In this document: positions 1 to 7,127 of the stretch, one piece after another
How the letters are laid out: each line of letters begins with the position of its first letter
How positions within the stretch are numbered: position 1 is the stretch's first letter
Assembly (NCBI GenBank): GCA_021792615.1
Contig: JAJYUJ010000052.1
Coordinates: 1 to 12,848, forward strand
Length of the DNA: 12,848 nucleotides
Direction of reading: 5' to 3'
Origin: a bacterium
GTDB lineage: Bacteria > JAMCPX01
Notes under the pieces: model-generated
Database searches by the model: none
Seen by the model: the letters and a program-made list of their open reading frames with translations, nothing else
Told to the model about the DNA's origin: nothing
Translations under genes and position numbers: made by a program

Positions 1-15
1 TAGCAAAGATAAGGC

Positions 16-858
16 ATGACATTAAAAGCAGCGGTTATGGGAATGCAAATCATAATGGTTTCGGTGTTTGGTGCAGCGTATGCACAGGCCCGGCCCTTTT
101 CAACCGTTGATTCATGTGCCGGCCCGTATGCATTGTTAAACGTGCTCGACAGGCCAACAGTAAGTGACAGCGCTTGTGCCGTAAAAAAGAACAAAGTAAT
201 GGTAGAATTGGGCTACCACTATCAGTTTGAGACGGGCAGTAGTATCAATACACTCGAAAGACTCCCTCAGCCTGAAATACGCTATGGTACAGGGCATAAT
301 GTCGAGTTAAAGCTATTCCCTCCCAACTACATGCTTCAAGCAACCCATGCGGCCGGGAAAAAAAGTATCGTTGATGGCTATAGTGATGCAGGTCTTGGGA
401 TGAAATATGAGTTTGGATATGGAGAGAAATGGGGCCTTGCTACCGATACTGCAATAACCTTTCCATCCGGAACAAGGGAGTTCAGCAGTCATGGTACCGG
501 AGTCATCGTTAACGGCATAGTTGCCTATAACGTGAATGCAGATATTGGGATAGAGTTTCAGCTCGGTTTGTTCCATTTATTCAATGCTGATTATACCGCT
601 CAGGAGACTTCGATTAACCCGATCATCGATGTGTCCGATGAATTGAATGAAATAACAGACAAGTTGCAGATTTACGCAGAGTGTTACAATACAATAGACA
701 TCATGCATAACGGAGGCATCGCATCTTTTCTCGATGCAGGCGTACAATACCTTTTAACCCCAACCGTTGAGGTTGATTTGTCGGCAGGGCACAATCTTTC
801 CGGAATCCCGGATAACAATATAACCTATGTTGATCTCGGCACCGGCCTGGAGTTTTGA
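16..858 (+). CDS. Putative outer-membrane beta-barrel protein (MetA/phenol-degradation-like transporter family)
   Basis: This encodes a 280-residue exported protein. Residues 1-25 look like a Sec signal peptide: Lys4, a hydrophobic core, and an AYA-Q-A cleavage region near residues 21-25. The mature part has alternating polar/hydrophobic strands with many Gly and aromatic residues (GYHYQF, GLGMKYEFGYG, GIEFQLGLFHLF) and ends in Phe (GTGLEF), as outer-membrane barrels do. The N-terminal stretch DRPTVSDSAC before the first strand resembles the start of PF13557-type (MetA-pathway-like) barrels. Cys34 and Cys54 could form a periplasmic disulfide. The start is the first ATG after an in-frame TAA at 10-12, so the gene cannot extend upstream. 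No good Shine-Dalgarno site is seen, and the internal Met8 or Met10 is possible. A terminator hairpin follows directly. The substrate is unknown. Confidence 0.6.
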   Translation: MTLKAAVMGMQIIMVSVFGAAYAQARPFSTVDSCAGPYALLNVLDRPTVSDSACAVKKNKVMVELGYHYQFETGSSINTLERLPQPEIRYGTGHNVELKLFPPNYMLQATHAAGKKSIVDGYSDAGLGMKYEFGYGEKWGLATDTAITFPSGTREFSSHGTGVIVNGIVAYNVNADIGIEFQLGLFHLFNADYTAQETSINPIIDVSDELNEITDKLQIYAECYNTIDIMHNGGIASFLDAGVQYLLTPTVEVDLSAGHNLSGIPDNNITYVDLGTGLEF

Positions 859-867
859 TATAAGGTC

Positions 868-892
868 TTGCAATGATTTACCATCATTGCAA
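868..892. terminator. Bidirectional intrinsic terminator between convergent genes
   Basis: A perfect 10-bp inverted repeat, TTGCAATGAT at 868-877 and ATCATTGCAA at 883-892, encloses a 5-nt loop. On the + strand it is followed by CCCTTTTG, a short U-run. It lies 10 nt after the stop of the barrel gene and 40 nt before the 3' end of the opposing lipoprotein gene, so it can serve both. The stem is AT-rich and the U-run short, so efficiency may be moderate. Confidence 0.7.
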
Positions 893-931
893 CCCTTTTG
901 CCGCCGTCTGCCAATATGTTTTCCCTTATCG

Positions 932-1498
932 TTACAAGGTCACGTTGAGATCCAGGGACGATGACGCGAGGCCGTTGAGCATTACCTGGATCCTGTATGC
1001 ACCGGGGGCCAGTTTTTCGGGGATGGTGAGCATGACCATTTTTTCGGATACCTCACCCTTCGAATATTTCCTGTCGAGCAGCGTAATTGCTTTATGAACG
1101 CCGTACTTTGGCGTTAGGTTCACATCGACCTCTGCAGCAGCCGGGGCCGGACCCTGAAGATTAAACGCAATCCTGTCCCCGGGATGAACGCGGAAAGAAG
1201 GCGTATTCAGGGAGTCATCCATTCTTATATCAATGCGCCTCCTGTCCCATCTGTGTGTATTGCCGTGTCCTCCGAAGTATATGGAGCCGGAGGTAAAGTC
1301 CACAACCAGCGCTGCCACACCCGGGACAATACCGGGGATAAGCCACAGGCAATCCATGACAAGTATCGTTCCGTCAATGACCCCGGGCCTGTTTCCCCGT
1401 CTTTCGGGGTAGAGAAGGAAGCCGCAATTGACCGTCGTCAATGTCATAAAGAGCAAAACAACTGCAACAAGAAAACGAGACTTTATGAGCTTTTTCAC
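932..1498 (-). CDS. Small YceK-like (DUF1375-type) lipoprotein with extra C-terminal domain
   Basis: This 188-residue protein probably sits in the cell envelope. The N-terminus MKKLIKSR, followed by a hydrophobic stretch ending in T-V-N-Cys25, looks like a lipoprotein signal, although Asn at -1 and Thr at -3 of the lipobox are non-canonical. After the Cys, GFLLYPERRGNRPG, then a hydrophobic segment WLIPGIVPGVAALVVDF and TSGSIYFGG match a widespread family of short lipoproteins (Cys-Gly-x-hydrophobic-Tyr-Pro-Glu-Arg-Arg-Gly). Those usually end soon after this point. Here about 100 more residues follow (from about residue 85), rich in beta-type sequence, with PGAYRIQVMLNG near the end, perhaps an Ig-like or sugar-binding fold. 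The start is GTG, chosen because an AGGAGG box lies 7 nt upstream and the signal peptide begins there. Function is unknown. Confidence 0.65.
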   Translation of the reverse strand: MKKLIKSRFLVAVVLLFMTLTTVNCGFLLYPERRGNRPGVIDGTILVMDCLWLIPGIVPGVAALVVDFTSGSIYFGGHGNTHRWDRRRIDIRMDDSLNTPSFRVHPGDRIAFNLQGPAPAAAEVDVNLTPKYGVHKAITLLDRKYSKGEVSEKMVMLTIPEKLAPGAYRIQVMLNGLASSSLDLNVTL

Positions 1499-1505
1499 CT
1501 TATTA

Positions 1506-1511
1506 CCTCCT
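1506..1511 (-). promoter_or_regulatory. Shine-Dalgarno AGGAGG deciding a GTG start
   Basis: CCTCCT on the + strand reads AGGAGG on the - strand, 7 nt before the GTG at 1498. It supports this non-ATG start for the lipoprotein gene. Confidence 0.8.
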
Positions 1512-1544
1512 GAATTAACGATCGAAAATCTGATTTACTTTTGA

Positions 1545-1573
1545 AAACTAACAATTTCCTGCGGCTTCGTCAA
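1545..1573 (-). promoter_or_regulatory. Possible sigma70-like promoter of the lipoprotein gene
   Basis: On the - strand TTGACG (1573-1568) and TAGTTT (1550-1545) are separated by 17 nt. The -35 is good and the -10 poor. The predicted start of transcription falls about 40 nt before the GTG codon. It lies in the 102-nt gap after the MFS gene, so the lipoprotein may be transcribed alone or by read-through. Confidence 0.35.
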
Positions 1574-1600
1574 GAGCGGATTATGGACAGGGTATCAGAC

Positions 1601-2821
1601 TTATTTCCCACGGTCGGGGTGTGTTTCCTTTATAAGAATTGAAAGGACAAGGGCTGCGACGAAGAATGCCATCATCAGCCAAATAGAGTTGCGGAAGCTG
1701 TTCGTTACGTTCTTGATCCACTCCATCAGATATATGACAACCACCGCACCAACGGAACCGATGAGCATGAGAAGACCCGTTGCAGTGCCGGTAAGTCTTT
1801 CACCGACAATCTCCGTTGTCATCTGCAGAATGATGGGCAGCAGGGATATTACGAAGAAGCCGATCACGGCACCGAGCACCATCGCCGACGTCATGCTGCG
1901 GGCATCCAGGAACGGATAGATGACTGACCCGCCGAGCAGCGTTGCAATGATCAGAAAAGGTTTTCTTCTCTTGAGTACATCGGATAACAGGGGGATTGCG
2001 AGAGCTCCCAGTATACCCCCTCCTATGATCACACCCCCTATGGTACCTGTCTGAACCGTGGAGAAACCATTTTGTGAAAGAAGCTCGTCCATCCATGTCA
2101 TGAGTCCATTGAAAAATCCGATACCGATGAACATTATCGCTATAAGCAGAAGCATGTCTTTCATACCGAAAATACTTTTATAGGCATCCAAGCCTTTGTA
2201 TTCTTTTTCTTCTTCCTTGAGGGAAGAACTCAGGGAAGGGTTGTCCTTACCAAGCAAGAGGAACAGGATACTCCCGAGGAGTGTGATTCCCGCATAGACA
2301 TACAGGGAATATCCGAGCCCTTTGCCGGCTACCAGTACTGGGGTAATGACCATGGCCGCTATCATACCGATAAACATTGCCATGGATCCGAGCCCGTTCG
2401 CTATAACACTTTCATCCTTGTCAAACCAGACAGACGCGAATTTGGACACACTGTTCAGAATGAACGGCTGGGCAACCGATATCCCGAATTGCCCGGCAAA
2501 CAACCATGCATACGAATGGTACTTCAATCTCAGCAAAACGGATACACCCATGATGATGACGCCGAGCGAGACCGTGAACCGGAAGCCCTTTGCGTCAAGC
2601 AGGGTACCAACCGGGGCTGATAGTATGATACTGAGTATGGGAAAGATAGAGGTGAGCAGGCCGACTTTAAACACGTCTATGCCCAACTGGTGACGGACCG
2701 CCGTCTCTATGGGAGCAAAGTTAAGCCATAAAAATTGGGTAAGTGCAATGGCATACATGAATACGAACAAAACTACCCATCGATAAGCGCTATAGTTCGT
2801 TTGTGGCCTTTCCGTACCCAT
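1601..2821 (-). CDS. MFS transporter, FLVCR/DIRC2-like subgroup
   Basis: This 406-residue inner-membrane protein has about 12 hydrophobic segments in two halves, joined by a charged cytoplasmic loop at about residues 194-217 (SSSLKEEEKEYKG). The segment between helices 2 and 3 carries a degenerate MFS motif A (GTLLDAKGFR, 72-81). Two stretches resemble the FLVCR/DIRC2 group of the major facilitator superfamily: YRWVVLFVFMYAIALTQFLW near the N-terminus, and AQPFILN followed by SKFASVWFDKDE at 117-137. Eukaryotic members carry haem, choline or other small solutes, and the bacterial substrates are mostly unknown. It stands alone, divergent from the LPS operon, and nothing nearby fixes its substrate. 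The ATG at 2821 has no clear Shine-Dalgarno site, but it places the N-terminal soluble tail and first helix as expected. Confidence 0.8.
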   Translation of the reverse strand: MGTERPQTNYSAYRWVVLFVFMYAIALTQFLWLNFAPIETAVRHQLGIDVFKVGLLTSIFPILSIILSAPVGTLLDAKGFRFTVSLGVIIMGVSVLLRLKYHSYAWLFAGQFGISVAQPFILNSVSKFASVWFDKDESVIANGLGSMAMFIGMIAAMVITPVLVAGKGLGYSLYVYAGITLLGSILFLLLGKDNPSLSSSLKEEEKEYKGLDAYKSIFGMKDMLLLIAIMFIGIGFFNGLMTWMDELLSQNGFSTVQTGTIGGVIIGGGILGALAIPLLSDVLKRRKPFLIIATLLGGSVIYPFLDARSMTSAMVLGAVIGFFVISLLPIILQMTTEIVGERLTGTATGLLMLIGSVGAVVVIYLMEWIKNVTNSFRNSIWLMMAFFVAALVLSILIKETHPDRGK

Positions 2822-2875
2822 GGTGTACCAGTATCATCGGTAAGGCCGCAGCGCAACAAATAATGGTTTCCCGGG

Positions 2876-2881
2876 ATTATA
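2876..2881 (-). promoter_or_regulatory. Candidate -10 box for the MFS gene
   Basis: The - strand reads TATAAT, a perfect -10 hexamer, 54 nt before the ATG. The hexamer 17 nt upstream is TATAGC, a poor -35, so an activator may be needed. It lies back to back with the candidate promoter of the LPS operon. Confidence 0.4.
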
Positions 2882-2897
2882 CTTCTTGACTCAAATC

Positions 2898-2906
2898 TGC
2901 TATACA
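2898..2906 (+). promoter_or_regulatory. Candidate extended -10 promoter of the LPS operon
   Basis: TGCTATACA matches the extended -10 pattern TGnTATAAT with one mismatch in the hexamer. A weak -35 (TTATAC, 2877-2882) is 18 nt upstream. It would start transcription about 35 nt before the Trm112 gene, the first gene of the nine-gene operon. No other promoter-like site is obvious upstream of the Trm112 gene. Confidence 0.4.
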
Positions 2907-2932
2907 GTTAGGCAATAAAGGGTATTTTTATG

Positions 2933-2938
2933 AAGGAG
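2933..2938 (+). promoter_or_regulatory. Shine-Dalgarno AAGGAG deciding the Trm112 start
   Basis: AAGGAG lies 8 nt before the ATG at 2947. A TTG at 2941 in the same frame would be only 2 nt away and is therefore unlikely to be the start. Confidence 0.8.
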
Positions 2939-2946
2939 TTTTGGAA

Positions 2947-3129
2947 ATGGCTATAAGTAAAGAATTGCTGGACATACTTGCCTGCCCGCAATGCAAGGGT
3001 GCTTTGGAGCTTGAAAAAGACGGGTCAGGTCTTGTGTGTCATGCGTGTGATCTTAAATTTCCCATAGTAGACGATATACCCGTCATGCTGATTGATGAGG
3101 CAACAAAGCTGAATGAACATTCCAAATGA
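2947..3129 (+). CDS. Trm112/YcaR-family zinc-ribbon protein
   Basis: This 60-residue protein is close to the length of E. coli YcaR. Two CxxC pairs (Cys13/Cys16 and Cys31/Cys34) form a zinc ribbon. The motifs LLDILACPQCKG and FPIVDDIPVML are typical of the Trm112/UPF0434 family. Eukaryotic and archaeal Trm112 activate methyltransferases. The bacterial role is unsettled, but the gene often lies among lipid A/Kdo/core genes (lpxK-ycaR-kdsB in E. coli), and here it leads an LPS operon. The last 17 nt overlap the start of the next glycosyltransferase gene in another frame, so translation is probably coupled. The partner enzyme here is unknown; an encoded transferase or a separate methyltransferase is possible. 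Confidence 0.88.
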   Translation: MAISKELLDILACPQCKGALELEKDGSGLVCHACDLKFPIVDDIPVMLIDEATKLNEHSK

Positions 3130-4138
3130 GCCGCGGCGAATCCTTGTAATCCAGACAGCGTTTCTTGGCGATATTGTACTGACCATCCCTTTACTCCGGG
3201 CGTTAAGAAAATACCGGCGTAAAGCAGAACTGTTTTTTCTTACGACGCCGGCCGGTAACTCTTTGCTTGAAGACCAGCGTATCGTGGATAAAATCATCGT
3301 GTATGATAAAAAGGGTGCGGATCGTGGGGGTACGGCATTATTCGATAAGATAAAAGAGGTGAGGGCTTGCAGCATCGATATGGTTCTGTCACCGCACCGA
3401 TCTTTCCGGTCGGGCCTTATTGCATTGTTTTCAGGTGCAAAGTACAGAATAGGTTATAATCTGCCGCACTTAATGCCGTTTTATAATGTCAGGGTCGGCA
3501 GGGACAAATGCGGGCACGAGATCGATCGCATCCTGTCTTTGCTGGATCCTCTCGGGATAAAGGTACCGGTAGGAGAACGGTTTCCTTCATTGGTCGCGCG
3601 CAACGCCATACGGCAGGAAAAGCTTATCGGCATAGCACCGGGTTCAACGTGGGGAACGAAACAATGGACGCAGGAAGGATATGCGGAATTGATTAAACGA
3701 TTGCATGAAAAAGGTTTTCATATGGTACTCATTGGAAATAAAAGCGATGCAGCGGTTGCGGACAGGATAAAGGTCATTGCGGATGTCGGGCTCGACGATA
3801 TGACCGGTAAAACAGGGCTGAAAGAACTTATAGAATTGCTATCAAGCATCAGATTACTGATATCCAACGATAATGGCGCAATGCAGGTGGCCCAGGCGCT
3901 CAATACGCCCACAGTGGCTCTGTTTGGCCCCACCGTTCCCGAACAGGGATTTGCCCCCATTCGGCCGAATACCGTTGTCATCGAAAGCAAAGGGCTTTAC
4001 TGCAGGCCATGCTCTGCTCATGGGCCCATGGAGTGCCCCGAAGGCCATTTTTTATGCATGAAGTCCATTACACCGGACGCTGTGTTCAAGGTGGTGGAGG
4101 AAATGGCGGGTGAACGGATTGGGAGGGTTGACCTATGA
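3113..4138 (+). CDS. GT9 glycosyltransferase, lipopolysaccharide heptosyltransferase II-like
   Basis: This 341-residue cytoplasmic GT-B enzyme of family GT9 probably transfers L,D-heptose from ADP-heptose to the inner core. The N-terminal Rossmann domain begins ILVIQTAFLGDIVLTIP, and Asp20 matches the catalytic Asp13 of E. coli WaaC. The C-terminal domain holds APGSTWGTKQW (Lys183-x-Trp185, the ADP phosphate site), SNDNG (Asp253) and FGPT (271-274). A four-cysteine cluster follows (Cys297, 300, 308, 315; spacing x2, x7, x6). Length is normal for the family. The start lies inside the Trm112 gene with only a weak GAGG upstream, so coupling is likely. The stop overlaps the next ATG as ATGA. The exact acceptor cannot be told from sequence. 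Confidence 0.88.
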   Translation: MNIPNEPRRILVIQTAFLGDIVLTIPLLRALRKYRRKAELFFLTTPAGNSLLEDQRIVDKIIVYDKKGADRGGTALFDKIKEVRACSIDMVLSPHRSFRSGLIALFSGAKYRIGYNLPHLMPFYNVRVGRDKCGHEIDRILSLLDPLGIKVPVGERFPSLVARNAIRQEKLIGIAPGSTWGTKQWTQEGYAELIKRLHEKGFHMVLIGNKSDAAVADRIKVIADVGLDDMTGKTGLKELIELLSSIRLLISNDNGAMQVAQALNTPTVALFGPTVPEQGFAPIRPNTVVIESKGLYCRPCSAHGPMECPEGHFLCMKSITPDAVFKVVEEMAGERIGRVDL

Positions 4139-5166
4139 GAATTCTTATCAGTAGGACTGACAGGATAGGGGACCTGGTGTTGTCGACGCCGGTCTTCGAG
4201 GCCATAAAAAAACACCTGCCGGACGCCTCTACGCTGGTCATGGCACGAAAAGGCATCATAGACGTTATCAGCGACAACCCGTTTGTCGATGAGTATATAA
4301 CCTATGATCCCATGGGAGCGCATAAAGGATTCAATGGTGCCCTGGCCCTTTCAAAAACGCTGCGACAAAAGCATGTCGATATCGCAGTCGAATTGTTCAT
4401 GTCGTTTTATCCCGCACTCGCTGTCAGGCTTGCAGGTGTAAAAAAGATAATCGGGCCGGGCTCGAGGATTTACTCCTTTGCGCTCCTGACCGATGTTATA
4501 CAACAGCACCGTAAAGAGTCTCAATACAATGAGGCTGCTTATAATCTTATGCTGTTAAAGCCGCTGGGCGTGGATGAAATGAATATTAAACCGCGGGTGT
4601 ACCTGTCCGACAACCAGGACAGCTGCGAAAAATTCCTGTTGAATCAGGGCGTGAAACCCTTCAACTACTTCGTTGTTCATCCGGGTATGGGCGGGTCCGC
4701 GAAGAACCTGTCCGTTGAAAAGTATGTGACGTTAATCAGGGCTATGACGGAACGCTACAAGCTCCCCGTGGTATTGACCGGAAGCTATGTGGATCATACG
4801 GCGGTAAACAGAATAACCGCGGAGCTGCATGACAATCCTCAGGTCAAAGACATGTGCTGTGTCCTGTCCATGCACCAATTAAAAATGGTCTTATTTTTTG
4901 CAAAGGCCATGATAGGCCCGTCTACGGGACCAATGCACATATCGGCGGCACTGGGCAGGCCGACCGTTGCCGTGTTTTCACCGATAAAGGCGCAATCCGC
5001 TACTCGCTGGTCCCCCTATTTACTTCGCAACGCTGCTGTAGTAGAACCGGAAATAGGGTGTACAGAACAGTACACGTGTAATAAAAAATGTTTACATTAT
5101 AATTGTATGGATTCAATAAGTATAGAAAAGATATTAAAAAAGGTGGAGGAGTTAATTGCAATTTAA
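4135..5166 (+). CDS. GT9 glycosyltransferase, divergent heptosyltransferase-like
   Basis: This is the second GT9 enzyme, 343 residues. MRILISRTDRIGDLVLSTPV carries the catalytic-type Asp13. The nucleotide-binding half is divergent. The Lys-x-Trp motif reads Lys190-Asn-Leu192 within HPGMGGSAKN. The loop that is NDNG or DTG in the other copies reads GPSTG (261-265), so the acidic residue is replaced by Ser. FSPIKA replaces FGPT. Another four-cysteine cluster sits near the C-terminus (Cys309, 315, 319, 324; spacing x5, x3, x4). The GPSTG form is known in a GT9 subgroup, so this is probably an active enzyme with a different acceptor or donor. ATGA overlap with the gene before, and an 11-nt overlap with the radical SAM gene after. 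Confidence 0.85.
   Translation: MRILISRTDRIGDLVLSTPVFEAIKKHLPDASTLVMARKGIIDVISDNPFVDEYITYDPMGAHKGFNGALALSKTLRQKHVDIAVELFMSFYPALAVRLAGVKKIIGPGSRIYSFALLTDVIQQHRKESQYNEAAYNLMLLKPLGVDEMNIKPRVYLSDNQDSCEKFLLNQGVKPFNYFVVHPGMGGSAKNLSVEKYVTLIRAMTERYKLPVVLTGSYVDHTAVNRITAELHDNPQVKDMCCVLSMHQLKMVLFFAKAMIGPSTGPMHISAALGRPTVAVFSPIKAQSATRWSPYLLRNAAVVEPEIGCTEQYTCNKKCLHYNCMDSISIEKILKKVEELIAI
5145..5151 (+). promoter_or_regulatory. Shine-Dalgarno GGAGGAG deciding a TTG start
   Basis: GGAGGAG lies within the 3' end of the preceding GT9 gene, 4-6 nt before the TTG at 5156. It supports the non-ATG start of the radical SAM gene and an overlap-coupled junction. Confidence 0.75.
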
Positions 5167-6106
5167 CAGCGCTGTCAGGCTGATCGGACCGCTCAGAAAG
5201 CCTCTCAGAAATTATATACTGAGCAAAAGACTGAAATTCCCAAAGCTTATCTCTCTTGAACTCACGAACGCCTGTAACGCCCGGTGCGTGATGTGTCCGA
5301 GGGACCAGATGAGCAGAAAGATAGGCACCATGGGCATGGATGTAATAGAAAAATTATGCCGTGATGCTTACCAAAAGCCCGTGCAGAAGATCAATATGTT
5401 CGGGTTTGGAGAGTCTTTGCTGCATCCCCGGCTTATTGAAATCATCAATTACGTCAAAAAATCTCTTCCCGGCGTTGAATTGAACCTCAGCACGAACGCC
5501 CAGCTTTTGGATGACCGTCTTGCATCCGGGCTGCTTGCTTCCGGCATTGACAGGATCAACATAGATATCGACGGAGTTACGAAAGGAACATACGAACAGG
5601 TCAGGAAGCAGTTGAAATTCGAGACCGTGATCGCCAATATCAACAACTTGATACAGATGCGGAACAAACTGCATTCCCGGGTCATCGTGTCCGTTACGAT
5701 CATTGAAATGGATCTGACAAAAGCGGAGATAAAGCCGTTTCAGCGGTTATGGTCGGGCGTTGCCGATATCGTTTATGTAAATCATTATAACACATGGACA
5801 GGAGTATTTCCCGACAGGAATACCCGCAAAGTCAAGCAGAATAAATTCAATGTTCCCTGTAAGAATCCGTGGAGGGAAATGATCGTGAATTATAACGGAA
5901 GCATAGCGTTTTGCTGTATGGACTTCAATTCAACGGTCGTTATCGGCAATATCATGGAGCAGACAATCGAGGAGATCTGGCGCGGTGAGAAAATGGAAAA
6001 ATTGAGACGATTGCACCTCCAGGGCAGGTATAACGAGATACCGATATGCAGCCGGTGTAACGAATTCGTTTTTCAGAGCGACACATTTTGGGCCAATCTT
6101 TTCTAA
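5156..6106 (+). CDS. Radical SAM/SPASM-domain protein in the LPS operon
   Basis: This 316-residue protein has a radical SAM [4Fe-4S] motif in NACNARCVMCPR (Cys40, Cys44, Cys47). FGFGES at 82-87 corresponds to the GGE-type SAM-binding motif, and further radical-SAM strands follow (LNLSTNAQLL, INIDIDG). The C-terminal part looks like a SPASM/twitch domain: Cys235 in CKNPW, NGSIAFCC (Cys253/254), then IGNIMEQTIEEIW and ICSRC (Cys298/301). It could therefore bind one auxiliary Fe-S cluster. SPASM proteins include peptide modifiers and several uncharacterised enzymes in polysaccharide loci. No peptide substrate gene is visible nearby, so a sugar or lipid substrate is the better guess. The start is TTG with a strong upstream SD. 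The next gene begins 2 nt after its stop. The reaction is unknown. Confidence 0.88.
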   Translation: MQFNSAVRLIGPLRKPLRNYILSKRLKFPKLISLELTNACNARCVMCPRDQMSRKIGTMGMDVIEKLCRDAYQKPVQKINMFGFGESLLHPRLIEIINYVKKSLPGVELNLSTNAQLLDDRLASGLLASGIDRINIDIDGVTKGTYEQVRKQLKFETVIANINNLIQMRNKLHSRVIVSVTIIEMDLTKAEIKPFQRLWSGVADIVYVNHYNTWTGVFPDRNTRKVKQNKFNVPCKNPWREMIVNYNGSIAFCCMDFNSTVVIGNIMEQTIEEIWRGEKMEKLRRLHLQGRYNEIPICSRCNEFVFQSDTFWANLF

Positions 6107-6108
6107 AA

Positions 6109-7125
6109 ATGAAAATACTGCTTTTAAGATTCAGTTCTCTCGGGGACGTAGTTCTGACCATGCCGGTTGCACGGGCACTGGTGCGCGCAATGCCGGATGC
6201 ATCCGTGGACCTTGGTACAAAGCTCGAATATCGCGGCCTGTTTACCCCGGCATCCCCGTTCACCGCGGTACACTACCTCGATGACGCCGGTGCTTTGCCG
6301 TTTATAAAAACCGTAAATGAGCAAGGCTATGATATCATCGCCGACCTGCACGCAAGCCTCAGAACCACCGTGATGATGCCGTTCCTGAAAGCCCGGGTAA
6401 AGAAAAGGTACAGGAATGGGGCTTTTACACGAAGGTTTTTTGTCGGAACGGGTATAAAACTATCGGCTTTCCCTACTGTACTCCAGAGGTATCTGAGCAC
6501 ATTTGCTCTGACGGACATTCCCGGGGCGCCATGGTTTGCCCTCGGCAAAGAGGAGAGGAGGAAGGGCGGTCTCATCTTAAAAGATGCGGGCATTCATAGA
6601 GACAGGGTAATCGGTGTTGCACCGGGAGCAAAATGGGATACAAAAAAATGGGATATCAGCCGTTTCGCAGACCTTGCCCGCAGGCTCGAAGATAAAGCGT
6701 ATGACGTTGTTTTCGTTTTTGGTAAAGGGGATGAAAAGGACAGGGACATGCTGTTGAATATATCTCCGGATTTCAAGATGCTGAACACCGCCGATTATAC
6801 CCTGCGGGAAATAGCTTATGCAATTGGGACAATGGATGCGTTTGTCAGCAGTGATACCGGGCTTATGCATCTTGCCGAGGCAGCGGCTACACCCCTTGTC
6901 ACGATGTTCGGACCAACCACCCGGGAGTTCGGTTTTTTCCCTGCCGGACAAAAAAGCATTGTACTGGAAAAGCAGCTCGTGTGCAGGCCATGCACCGTTC
7001 ACGGCTCTGAGAAATGCAAGCAGGGTGGCCATACGTGCATGGAGGAAATCACGGTTGAGAACGTAGAATCGGCCGTCCTGAGTCTCATCGATACTATGCC
7101 GGCAGCGAGTGCGGGGATGGTATAG
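6109..7125 (+). CDS. GT9 glycosyltransferase, heptosyltransferase-like
   Basis: This is the third GT9 enzyme, 338 residues from the ATG at 6109. A TTG seven codons upstream would overlap the previous gene and add residues outside the family's usual start. MKILLLRFSSLGDVVLTMPV carries catalytic-type Asp13. APGAKWDTKKW holds Lys179-x-Trp181, SSDTG holds Asp249, and FGPT is at 267-270. The C-terminal cluster Cys292, 295, 303, 310 has the same spacing (x2, x7, x6) and CRPC start as in the first GT9, so these two are probably the closest pair and may act on neighbouring heptoses. No SD box is evident and the ATG lies 2 nt after the previous stop, so it probably depends on coupled translation. Confidence 0.87.
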   Translation: MKILLLRFSSLGDVVLTMPVARALVRAMPDASVDLGTKLEYRGLFTPASPFTAVHYLDDAGALPFIKTVNEQGYDIIADLHASLRTTVMMPFLKARVKKRYRNGAFTRRFFVGTGIKLSAFPTVLQRYLSTFALTDIPGAPWFALGKEERRKGGLILKDAGIHRDRVIGVAPGAKWDTKKWDISRFADLARRLEDKAYDVVFVFGKGDEKDRDMLLNISPDFKMLNTADYTLREIAYAIGTMDAFVSSDTGLMHLAEAAATPLVTMFGPTTREFGFFPAGQKSIVLEKQLVCRPCTVHGSEKCKQGGHTCMEEITVENVESAVLSLIDTMPAASAGMV

Positions 7126-7127
7126 AA

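Noticed and set aside
873-1513. + strand frames 873-1097 and 1184-1513 opposite the lipoprotein gene
   Set aside because: They have no ribosome sites or recognisable domains. The opposite strand has a strong SD, a lipoprotein signal and a family motif.
5156-6106. Peptide-modifying (RiPP) role for the radical SAM protein with the 25-codon ORF as precursor
   Set aside because: The small ORF is 4.5 kb away, outside the operon, and has no leader/core pattern. The close neighbours are all glycosyltransferases.
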